From assembly GCA_006503535.1 (NCBI GenBank), contig QYRS01000001.1, forward strand, positions 124,001 through 188,000: 64,000 nt of DNA. The letters run 5' to 3'. Position 1 is the first letter of the stretch, and every line of letters starts with the position of its first letter. Under the pieces are notes generated by a model. It searched no databases. It was not told the DNA's origin and was given only the letters and a program-made list of their open reading frames with translations. This DNA comes from Arthrinium phaeospermum (lineage: Eukaryota > Ascomycota > Sordariomycetes > Amphisphaeriales > Apiosporaceae). Positions 23,101-34,147 of this stretch are shown here, piece after piece. A program made the position numbers and the translations under genes.

Positions 23101-26100
23101 AGTTCTCTGTGTGACGCCAGAGCTTCCGCCTCGCGGTCCAGGATGGGTGTCACTGTCAGACCGTCTAGCGTAACCAGCGATTCAAGCGGATCTGCAGGCG
23201 AGGCAACGAACATGGACAATCTCATGGGCTGTGTGCCATGGGTCGAGTTGTTGCTCTGACAGAAAGCTTGAAGCTTTTGGCCTACGACACCTGTGGATTC
23301 GGTGACATTCCTCGAGATTGAGACTCGGTCAACCGAGGAAGGCAGATAGATAGTATCGAGACTCGGCCGTACCTGGCCGGCGACGAGCCAGTACATGGAT
23401 ATCAACGACTCGAGGAATGCAGGCTGAACCACGGCGCTGCTTATGCGCTGATTCGGCATTTCCTTGGCCACGTCAGGCACGACGAGGTCGCTCTTGCAGC
23501 ATGTGTCGGATGCTGACCCATTCACGATACCCTGGAAGACTGTGCCGTACGAGACACCCAAATCCGCTAGCCGCTCATACATTCCCGATGAATCGACGGC
23601 TTTTGAGGCACCTTGGTTAACGGCTTTGATGGAAGTCTCGCGCAATGCGCTTGTGTCTTTGGCCCGCTTATCGCCATCCACGCCATTCGTGTCTCGATCA
23701 ACGACCGCTACGAAGCCTTTGCAGTGTTCCTTCCAACCTTGACTGCGGGTCCAGGAGTTGATGTGAAACTCCCTCCACGTCTCCGAGGCCACGATTGGTG
23801 TGCGCTCTTGATGTGGCCGTAATGTTATCGTAAGCTCAAGATCCTCATCTTGGATAACCAGCGGCGCCGTCACAGCTACATCCTCGAGCTGGTAATGGTC
23901 GAAGGGTTCTCCGGCCTCCAGTGCCAACTGCCTTACGGCCTCGACCGCCATTGCGATATACCCCGACATGGGAAATATGGTGAGGGATTGGATCTTGTGG
24001 TGCTCCAACCATGGTAGATCGTCTAAACGTACGATGTTGCGCCAGGTTGGCTCGAGGTCGCTGGAGAAGTTCGCCTCTGTACCCAAAATGTCGTTCCTAG
24101 GCGCACTTCTGTTCCTGTGCTTGAGCGTCATGCGCGACTCGTGCCAGTACTTGGACGATTTATTCCATGGGTATCGTGGCAGGTCCGTCAGCAGCACGGG
24201 TGCCTTGGCTGGCTTCGGATAGTTGATGGCTTCGAAGTTTAACACAGCGCCCTTGGTGAAGAGAGTGGCCGCCACTTCCATCGCTGTCTCGACTGCGTCC
24301 TTCCTCCGCGCCAACATGGAGGCGTACGGTATCTTGGCAGCAGGTCCACCTGCGGCTTTCAGGATCTGCTTGAGGGGCCCCTGAAGGGCGGAATGCGGGC
24401 CGAGTTCCACCAACATGTTGACACCGGTTCGATGTTCACCCATTGGCTCAACCATGCTCTGCACTGCTTCGCTGAACCTCACCGGACACGTTAGGTTCTG
24501 CACCCAGTATGACGGCTCCAATTCCGCTCCGTCAATGCGCCGACCGACCAGCGATGAGTGGAACCGTATCTTGGTGGACACCGGTGCATCGACCATGCGG
24601 ATGGACTGCATGTAGTCTTTCCCGATGAGGCCCATGTGGTGTGAATGATATGCCGTATCGACAAAGAGCTTTCGGTTGAACATTTGCTTCTCCTCGACGA
24701 CGGCCCTGAGCTCGTCGATACCAGCCTCATCGCCCGAGATGGTGAGGCTGCTCGGGCTGTTGTAACACGCAATCCTGACATTCCCGTTCTTGACCTCCGA
24801 AAGAAGCGGCTCAAACTCTTCCCTTGTTCCGCCCACTGCCATCATCGCGCCGCGGAGCTCTGAGTGTCGCTCTTTAAGCACGGGAATCAACCGGCCCCTG
24901 TGGTAGGCTATCGCGACACATGCCTCGAAGGTCAGGATACCAGCTGCGTATGCTGCACCGATTTCACCGCTTGAGTGTCCTGCCACGGCGGTAGGTTGGA
25001 CCCCCCAAGAGAAGAGGAGGTCTGTCAGAGCCAGCTGGATTGCAGTGCATGATGGTTGGCTGATGTGGGATGCGCCCACTGCGGTCGTCTTCTCGTCCTT
25101 ATTCAGTTCTTCGACCAACGACCATGTGGCCCCCAAAGAGGCCAGACACTGGTCTGCGTAGTCGATCGCTTTCGTAAAGACTGGGTAGTGCTCATAGAGC
25201 TCGCGACCCATCCCGTACCACTGTGCTCCCTGGCCTGTGAAGATGAATCCAATGCGCAGCGGGTCACCCTCCTTGCCTGGCACAGACTTCTGGCTGTTGA
25301 TGGCATCGATCAGGTCAAAAGAGCGTCGGGCGGGGATGGCCACGCGCCATTGCAAGAGCGATCGTCTCTGGCATACTGTATATGCCACGTTGCTCATCAA
25401 GTCTTTTTGGAACATTTCCGGGCGTTGCTCCAGATATATGACCAGCTGCTTCATCACGGACTCGAGCGACGTCTTATCGTTGGCCGATAGTGCGAACAGC
25501 TTCAGCCCCGGGTCCTCGTCCTTCAGGTCCGCGTCGTCCTTGGGCCCGCCTCGCTGGGTGAAGGGAAGGCGTTCCAGGACCACGTGCGCATTGGTGCCGC
25601 CGAAGCCGAAGTTGTTGACGCTCACGTACTTCTTGTTCCGGGGCCAAGGGCGCTGATTGGTGGGGACCTTCAGGTGCCACTCCTTGAACGGGATCTTCTC
25701 GTTGGGGTAGGTGAAGTCGTAATTGGGCAGGACGAAACCCCGCTCGAGCATCATGGCGGCCTTGATGACGGCGACGATGCCCGAGGCACCTTCCAAGTGG
25801 CCGATGTTGGACTTGACGGATCCCAGCAGCAGGGGGTCTCTTACTGAACGGTTGGCGCCGAAGACGTTGTGGATTGCTATCGCGCATCTGGTCAGCTCCA
25901 TCTGGGTACGAGATGGGGGTATTGGGAGGATTACCTGTTGCCTCTATTGGGTCACCGACTCTTGTACCCGTGCCATGTGCTTCGATGAACCCCGTGTCTG
26001 AAGGGTTGATGTCTGCGTTCTGGTATACCTGCCTCATAAGATTCTCTGTCGCGATGGGTCAGTGTAAAATCCCCAGGTACATCGACGCTTGGGCATACCT

Positions 26101-27246
26101 TGAGCTGTCCCACATGGCATAGTGATGCCGGGTGTTTTTCCATCCTGGTTGATACCGCTCCCCACAATAATCGCACGAATCGAGTCGTTGTCCCGTCGCG
26201 CCTGCTCGAGCGGCTTGAGGATGATCATACCGCAGCCTTCACCACGACCAAAACCTGTTCCCCGATTGTCGAAGGAGTAGGACCTCCCAGAATCGGAAAA
26301 CAGCCGGGACTTGGCGAACGAGATCCAGAACTCGGGGAGCATGTTCAAGTGGCAACCGCCGACGATCGCCATGCTCGACTCGCCCGCGCGCAGGCTCTGG
26401 CAGGCGAGGTGCAGGGCGACGAGGCTGGAGGAGCAGGCGGTGTCGGTGGTGAAGCTGGGGCCTTTGAGGTCGAAGAAGTGGGATAGGCGGTTGGATTGCA
26501 TTGCGTATGCACAGCCTGCAGATGCCGCTCATGTGTCAGTTAAAGTGCGATTCACCCATTCTCCTAACCTTTTGCCCGCTGTACTGACCTGTAGCTTGAT
26601 GCATTGGGATCCGATCCGTGTCCCTGAAGCAGTGGGACTCGTACTCAGGGAACGAACCACCCACGAAAACACCGACGTCTTTGCCGACAATTGTATGCTT
26701 TGGGACGCCAGCATTCTCGAGCGCCTCGAATGTACACTCGAGCAGCAGTCGCTGTTGTGGGTCCATAGAGATGGCTTCTTTCTCTGTCAAACTGAAAAAG
26801 GGTGCGTCGAAGGCCGCGAGATCGACCGTCTCGTCGCTAAGGAAGTGCCCGCCCACAGGGTTATGACACCCGGCCTTGCCCGGGTTCGGATGTTGGAAGC
26901 TCGAGGCGTCGAACCGAGATTTGGGGATGGTCGAGTAGCCAGACCGTGCCCGGGCGCAGAGCTCCCAGAACTCGGCGGCGGTCGTCACGTTCCCCGGCAG
27001 CCGGCATGACATGCCGACGATAGCCAAGGGCATGGGCTTCGTCTTTGGCTTGGACGCCTCCGTCGTCACGCCATTGGTTGGCGCGGGTGTCTCTCCTGGA
27101 AACGCATCGCCGACCCGGCGGTGGCCAGTGCCGAGGCCATTGGGTGTTCCGTTCATACCGTTGGTGCTGACGCCATTGCCCAAGCCGTTCGGGCGCCCGT
27201 TGGCTTGCGCGTAGGGGCCATGACCGTTAACGGCTGAAGGCGCCAT
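20158..27246 (-). CDS. highly reducing polyketide synthase (KS-AT-DH-ER-KR-ACP)
   Basis: Six exons: 27246-26589, 26515-26099, 26045-25935, 25876-21444, 21391-21071 and 21000-20158. All phases fit, giving 2260 residues. Domains in order: KS (about 72-490; active Cys in DTACSSSL near 247, HGTGTRVGD, SNIGH), AT (GHSSG near 693), DH (about 1000-1260), ER (HAAAGAVG near 1686), KR (GGTGGLG near 1895 with Ser-Tyr-Asn later) and ACP (LDSL near 2211). There is no C-methyltransferase between DH and ER, which explains the short length. The DH region is unusual: the usual His-Pro...Leu-Asp block reads QPAFLES near 1215, so the catalytic Asp position is Glu. The protein would make a reduced, unmethylated acyl chain. 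A hydrolase gene and an NR-PKS in the same cluster suggest the chain is used as a starter unit. Confidence 0.93.
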
Positions 27247-29359
27247 GTTGCATGTCTTCTCTTATTTGGCGACTTCAGAGAAAAGGTAGGATCTGAAGGT
27301 TGACATGTGGGTAGAAAGGTAAGTGTGGATGGCGACATCAACAGAAACCAACACCTGCAACTTATATGATTCAGCAAGTGGGAGCAACAGCACAAGTTAA
27401 TCGTCTCTCGAAGATCGCCTACCTTTCAGGGTCTGGATGAATTACCATGTGATGCTACAGTGAACGATTCAGCTATCGGATCTAATCAAAATTTCCAGAA
27501 GCTGGCCTTGATCTTCAGCCAAGCGGATGATCATTCCGGCCTCAGAGCGGAGCGTCCATGTCTCAGTCCTTTAGGCGGTACTCGACCATAACCTCCCTCC
27601 TGGTCTATCCGAAACTATTTGGCCACGGATAGAAGGATGCATTACTGCAGGCGTGGCCTGTTCGTGGTACTCTAGCACGTGAATGACCTTCCCTAGATCC
27701 TAGATCGCTGGGGGTATCGATAACAGGGGCAGTTGATTTCGGCAACCCGGCCGATGATCTATCTAGTCCCATTGGTCTGGGCCTACCCCCTCGAGGTTGG
27801 TGAGCTGCAGGATCACAGGCAGACTTCATATAAGCTGTCATATCTGGCATAACGGTTGTCGATCCTATAATCCGCAATGTCCCCCTAGGCGCGTCTCAGG
27901 GACCCGCGGCCCCGGGGACCTTCCTCGTTGAAACGAGGCGATGGTAAGCCTGATCCGGATAACAGCCAAAAACATACCATTCTAGCCAATCCGGGGTCTT
28001 CCCGCAACCAGGCTATGTTACCACAATGCGATTTCATAGCCTGACCTTGAGTTCCATCCAGATAGGATCAGGGAGCTCTGGCCGATGGTAATCTCGGAAG
28101 GCGGTTCCTGGAAGACCGAAGTGCCTCAATGGGATCTGGCTTTCAATTGAGCAGTATGGGACCAGGTTCCCGTCAAAGCCTGGATATACGTAATGATCTG
28201 AGAGCTCTGGGATTAAGAACTTGACAGATACCCTCAATGTAACCACAAGGCTTAAAGGGACCGACTACATGCTAAGATTCGCCGGTTGCGCAAATTGAGA
28301 CGGGTGATCTATCTGAATGTGTCGGTCGAGAGTGCTACGTTACCAGCCGAATGGGAGACGGAATTCACCGTTCGTCTGAACAGAAAACACAATGAGCCTG
28401 TGACGTTAATATCGACACCCGTGATGTTGGCTACTCGCTGGGACAGCAGGGTGTTGCTAGATTGAGATATTTGATCTGCCGGGCTTGGCACGCGGCACTT
28501 GGGGTCCAAGGACGCAGGTCAAGTATGCTGCATCTGTGGGGGAGACACACGAAAGAGTTGGCTTAGCAACCCACACCAAACGTCAAGTTCATCTATTTCG
28601 TGCAGAAACGGGTTCCTTTTGGCGGCTTCGGTAGTACAACCGGCTGCCTATCCTGTATGAAACCATCACCCTGCAGCGGCTCCCCACCCTAGTCCTCACT
28701 TTTATCCGGCACCGGGGCCGGGACCGGGGTGGAGTGTGCCCACCCTTGGGCTTGACAGATTAAAACATCCCTGCCATATGCATCCCGGTTCTTAATTCCA
28801 GACTCCCCGGAAGTCCAATTAGGCTCGGCACCAAGCTCCCAATTGCCTTATCCGGATGATTGGCAAGCCACTTACAGGAAACAAGACGTTTTTCCAATGC
28901 GACGGAGCGTGCCCGATGTTGATTGCATGAACGCCTCACTCATGCGAACGGCGTTGCGTTTGACCATGCCCTCTACATGGACCGAGAAAGCCACCAAGCA
29001 CCGAACGCGGCTGGACTCGCGTTATCGGACAGACCTGCAAACAGTCCCCTCCCCCTGTCGCCTCCCCTCTGGTCTCTTTTCCCACGATCTCTGGCATGCG
29101 ATTCCCAACGCCTGCTCCTCGGTCAAGAGGATTGCATACGTGGCAACAAGCTTCTTTGTGTCTACTTTTGCCAAGCCAGACGCCGTCACGCAATACCGAT
29201 GAATGAGACCGCATTGCAGAGCTTGGCCTGATCGTGGTGGGAGCACGACTGCAGATATACCCTCCCGGGCATTTGGTTCTTCAGATTCCCTGATTATCAA
29301 CCACACACTTTGTGTCGTTCCAATCCGTTTTCGACCGCCGTCGTCTACTAGTTATCAAG
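27247..29359. promoter_or_regulatory. 2.1-kb divergent intergenic region between HR-PKS and hydrolase
   Basis: The PKS is transcribed leftward from 27246 and the hydrolase rightward from 29360, so both promoters must lie here. No intact gene is visible. Frames such as 28034-28246 and 28309-28509 (minus) are short and unrecognised; they could be fragments of a lost gene. I did not identify a defined operator. Confidence 0.45.
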
Positions 29360-30360
29360 ATGAAGTTTTTGTGCCTGCCTGGCGCCTATGGAAGCGCAGA
29401 TGTGAGATATGCTGCACCTTTACTCGATCATGAACAGTGTTGACTTACGATCATTCATCTAGAAATTCCAAATACAGCTTGGTAAGATTGCCCTCACCCT
29501 CAGGTATTCAATTGAACCTAACAATTCCCCGTACAGCCCCTCTCGTCAAGGAGCTCATGTCCGACGACACGGCCTCGTTCCGCTTCATTGACGCCCCTTG
29601 TGAGGCCGTCCCGCCCAAGGGCTTCGCCGACTTCTTCGGCAACCCGCCCTACTACCGCTTCATCGAGCCCGACGACAAGGACACCGAGGAGACGGACGTG
29701 CTGTCGCGAATCCGCGACTTCCCCGAGTGCGACACGGCCGAGGACACGATGCGCGAGCTCATGAAGGAGGGCATCGCGAGCAGCGTCCAGAGCACCGACC
29801 GGGCCATCCAGTTCCTGTTCGACATCATGGAGCGCGAGGGGCCGTTCGAGGGGATCATCGGCTACTCCGAGGGCGCCACCGTGGCGGGCACCTTGTTGCT
29901 GCACGAGCAGCGGCGGCGCGAGAAGGCGGGAAGGGCGCCGCAGATCCGGTGTGCGGTTTTCTTTGCGGGGTGGCCGCCGTTGGATCCGGTGACGTACAAG
30001 ATGGTGTTGTCGGATGAGTCGGATTTGATGATTGATATACACACTTGCCACATCAGTAAGTTGTTGAAACTCTCCCTAACCCTCCTATCCTCTTCTTTGA
30101 ATCGTACCAAGGCTCCCGGACAGAAACAAAAGGCTCACAAAAACCCCTTTTCACATGAACGTCTTAACTAAATATGATTCATGTCAGTCGGATCTTTGGA
30201 TCCCTACGTGTCGGGTTCGATGGCGCTCTACAATACATGCGATCCTGATACGGCCTACATCTTCGACCACGGCAAGGGACACACTTTGCCTCGGGAAAAG
30301 GGGGTGGTCAAGGAATTGGGGGATGTCATTCGAAACATGATCGCTGAGTTGTCTACTTGA
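29360..30360 (+). CDS. FSH1-family serine hydrolase (LovG-like thioesterase)
   Basis: Four exons: 29360-29401, 29463-29481, 29537-30055 and 30188-30360. The second is only 19 nt. All are phase-consistent, giving 250 residues. It is an alpha/beta hydrolase of the FSH1 family: N-terminal strand MKFLCLPGAYGS, nucleophile elbow GYSEGA near residue 124, catalytic Asp in GSLDPY and catalytic His in GKGHTLPR near the C-terminus. The triad is intact. The known relative LovG releases the finished chain from a highly reducing PKS, and similar hydrolases accompany many such PKSs. Its place next to the HR-PKS, divergently transcribed, suggests the same job: off-loading the reduced chain or editing stalled intermediates. 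Whether it passes a free acid onward to the NR-PKS is inference. Confidence 0.85.
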
Positions 30361-31262
30361 TTACACGACGAGTATCAGTGGCGGAGTTTGTTCATTATGC
30401 ATCACATAGATAGACTAATTTAGTTACTCCGTTTGCCGCCTCCCTCCAAGGTTATTCTCGATGCTAATATGTGATAATTGAAGATGATTCCTATCACGGG
30501 ATGCTCTCTTCGGATGAAAAAAACCCAACATGGAATCATCATAGTTGCATGAGGATGAGACCCCTGATGACGAAGATGTGGCATTATTAGATCGCGGTCT
30601 AGGTCTCCGATTGCCCCTGTCTTGTTGCACGAACATGACACCGTCTTGCATTTGGGCAAAGTGCGTACCCGCCGCAGGTACCCTACCTAACGTATTTTCC
30701 CCAAATGCTCTCCCGGATGACACCTCCATTTGGCAGTTGCCGTGTATTGCTTCCTTTGATATAGCATCCAGGGTCCAATCCGTTTTTTCACTGAAGGTGC
30801 CAGATTGACGCGACGGCGACCCAGGCGCCGTTTGTGTTCCATGCTCGGTTTACCCGGAGTTGCGCTCCGAGAGGCTTTATTTCTCCCATTTCCCCATGCC
30901 ATTTAGCCTGCGCCGCTCGTAATGGATAGATGGTTGCATTGCATGCATGCTCGATCCGACGTCAGGAGAAGACGGCTTCTTCCGTCCGTCGGGCAACTCC
31001 TGGCTGGGCCACCAACACCACGCTGAACAAGGCTCTATTACGCATTGATCTGCGCATCAATCAAACATTGCCCGTCTTGCAGTAATTACTTGCTGATGCA
31101 ATATTACGTGGCTTTGCCAATTGCATTAACAGAACTTGCTTCTAACCGCCACCGATTTTGAGGGGTCTTTGGATGTCCAGCAAATCCGAGGTATGCCACA
31201 CGTATCGTACAAAGCGCAAGCGTAGGAAACAGCAGCAGTAACTCAGTCCTGATAGGCATACG
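30361..31262. other. intergenic, promoter of the ABC transporter
   Basis: 0.9 kb with no supported gene. Minus-strand frames at 30424-30729 and 30687-30902 lack motifs. Confidence 0.5.
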
Positions 31263-34113
31263 ATGTCGAAACCGAAAGAGACGACTAGTCGCCTCTACAC
31301 GCCAAGGCCCACTCGCGTCGGCGGCCGAGTCGTCGCGGGCAATGGAGCCGCTGGCGGCAACGAGGTGGTGACGGTGCCCTCGGTGGTCATACTGTCTGGA
31401 GGCAACGGCTCCTCGACGGACCTGCTGCAGTCGGCCCCGCCGCCTGGGCGTGCGGCGTCCGTGGCCTCCCAGGTATCTTCGACCTCGCTGTCGGACTCGG
31501 TCGGTACCTCTACCGCGGGACCGTCCTCGCACCAGCATCGCCGCAACATTTCGCTCAACGCCTCGCTGGGCTCTGTCTCGGCAACTGATGAGACACAACA
31601 CAGGGCTTCTCCACCAACTATCGGAGCTCCCTTGGCCACCATACAGTCTGCTTCCCATCACCCGGTACCCGGAGATACTGGACGACCAACCCATTCCCCT
31701 GGGACTGCCGCATCTGCGTCGCAAAGGCCCGGTGGCACTGGGGCCGCTGCTGCTGCTGCCCCTGGACCACCCCATGGCCCCAAACCCAATCCTCCAAAGG
31801 CATCTCGTCGAAAGAAGACGCTATCGAGCTTCCTTGTAAGTCACCGTGACCTTTGGATAACCAATGTGCCGGCTTTGTGCTGATGCTCCACACGAAGCGT
31901 ATCTTCTCATATACCACCCCGGGCGGCCGGTTTGTTCTGGCCTCATCCATAGCGGCGTCGGCATGTGCCGGGGTCGCCTTCCCAGCTATGACCATAATAT
32001 TCGGTAGACATGTCCTTTACCTTCTTTTGACTCAACTTTTCCAATATTCTCGGTAGTTCCCAATCCATTTGCTCTCATCTCTTGACCTGACCTATGACAC
32101 AGGTCGGTTGGTCGGCAATTTCGCATCTGCCCGGGCAACATGGGAGGGCGAAACCGCGCAGCAGGTCATGAAGCAGACCATTGACCAGAACGTGTAAGAC
32201 TTGACCGATTCTCTTCACAGCATACCCAGGAGATGGAGTGACTAACCGTATAGACTTTACATCGTGTATCTCTTCGCAGGACGTTTCGTGCTAGGGTACA
32301 TAGCCACGGTAAGTTCGGCCAGCTTTTCCAACCTCGTGATATCCTCCCTGGGTTTGCATCTCCTGATTTCGTTTAAACCGCATGTTAGCTTGGCTTCCAA
32401 ACGATGAGCCTTCGCATATCGTCGGCGATGCGTCTCGCATACCTCAAAGCCCTGCTGGGTCAGCGAGTATCGCTCCTGGACACGCAGCCTCCGGGGCAAA
32501 TTGCCGCCATCATCACAACGACGGCCAACACGCTGCAGACAGGCATCTCGGATAAGCTAGCGACGATAATCCAGAGCACATCTCTTATGGTTTCCGCCGC
32601 CATCATCGCTTTCTTGCACAGCTGGAAGCTGACTCTCGTCACGTGGAGCGGCCTCCTGCTCATTACCCTGTGTTACTGTATCACCGTCCCCCTCATCACG
32701 CGCAACATGAAACAAGTTGAAGACGCCAACATCAAGGCGTCGGCCACGGCCAATGAGGCGCTCAGCTCCATCCGCATGATCGCCGCTTGCGGCGCCGAGT
32801 CCAAGATGGTGGCCAGGTACGCGCGTTGGGTGGCCGAGTCGCAGCGCCGGGGCATGAGCTTGTCCAAGGTCATCGCGATACAGCAAGCCACAAGTAACTA
32901 GCTCTCATATGAACATCGAAATTTTTCTCCTCGCTAACCCATCATTTTAGTCTACTTCAGTGTATTCGCGTAAGTCTTTGGGAGTACGTGAAGTACTTGG
33001 ATGTGATGATGCTGACACGGCGAAAGAACGTTCGCGTTGGCTTTCTGGTTTGCAGTGAGGATGCTACTGGCTCTCGAAATAGACAATGTCGGGACGCTTA
33101 TCATGTAAGCATAACTAAGAGACCAAAAGCCTGAATTCGGAAATTATTCAAAACTGACCTTTTCAACCAGCGTCTTGATGTGCGTAATGATGACAGTCAT
33201 GACAGTCGGCAACATCGCCGCCCCCCTCTCGGCCGCGGCCCGGTCCGCGGGCGCCGCCAGCATCCTGTTCAACGGCATCGACGCGCCCCCGCCCCAGACG
33301 AGCGGCCTGAAGGGGCCCGAGGTGTCAGCGTCCCAGAACATCGTCCTGTGGAACGTCAATTTTACGTACCCGACCCGGCCCCAGACCAAGGTCCTGGACG
33401 AGCTCAAGCTCGTCATCCCCGCCGGCAAGGTGACGGCCATCGTCGGGCCCTCGGGGTCGGGCAAGAGCACCATTGTCGGGTTGATTGAGCGCTGGTACGA
33501 GCTCGATGGGGATCCGGACAAGAATAAGTTGGTAAGTCAATTCTGGCAACTCATTCAAAACACGTCTGACCTCATCCCCACAGGTCGCCTTCTTCCGCAA
33601 CGGCAGTATCACGGTCGGCGGCAAGAGACTCCACGACCTCGACCTCAAGTGGTGGCGGTCGCAGATTGGCCTTGTGCAGCAGGAGCCCTTTCTGTTCAAC
33701 GACACCATCTTCAATAATGTGGCCAATGGACTCGTAGGTACGCCATGGGAAAACGCCACCGAGGCCAAAAAGAGGCAGCTCGTGGAGGTGGCGTGCCGTG
33801 AGGCCTATGCAGATGAGTTTATCTTGCGGTTGCCCGAAGTAAGATAGCCCGTCTTTACCCATATTCCCCCTTCTTGACTGCTGGTATTGCCCTGTACCGA
33901 CAACCCCGAAGTCCGAAAACCCTGTACTCAGATCTCCGTGAAGCTAAACCACGTACCCCGAAAGCCTAAATCTTGTACCCTGTACCCCGAACTCCGAGCA
34001 CCTGAGCCCCTGAGCCCATGACATTCCAGATCTATCTATCATCCTCCGTAATACGCAGCTAATGCTTTTCAGGGCTTCGACACCTCCGTTGGCGACGCGG
34101 GCATCAAGCTGAG

Positions 34114-34147
<34 letters not shown>

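Noticed and set aside
27400..28840. Lost gene between HR-PKS and hydrolase
   Set aside because: A few natural-looking short peptides occur on the minus strand, but nothing can be assigned to a family; left as intergenic.
30424..30902. Two overlapping minus-strand frames upstream of the ABC transporter
   Set aside because: Short, low-complexity, without motif or shared splice model.
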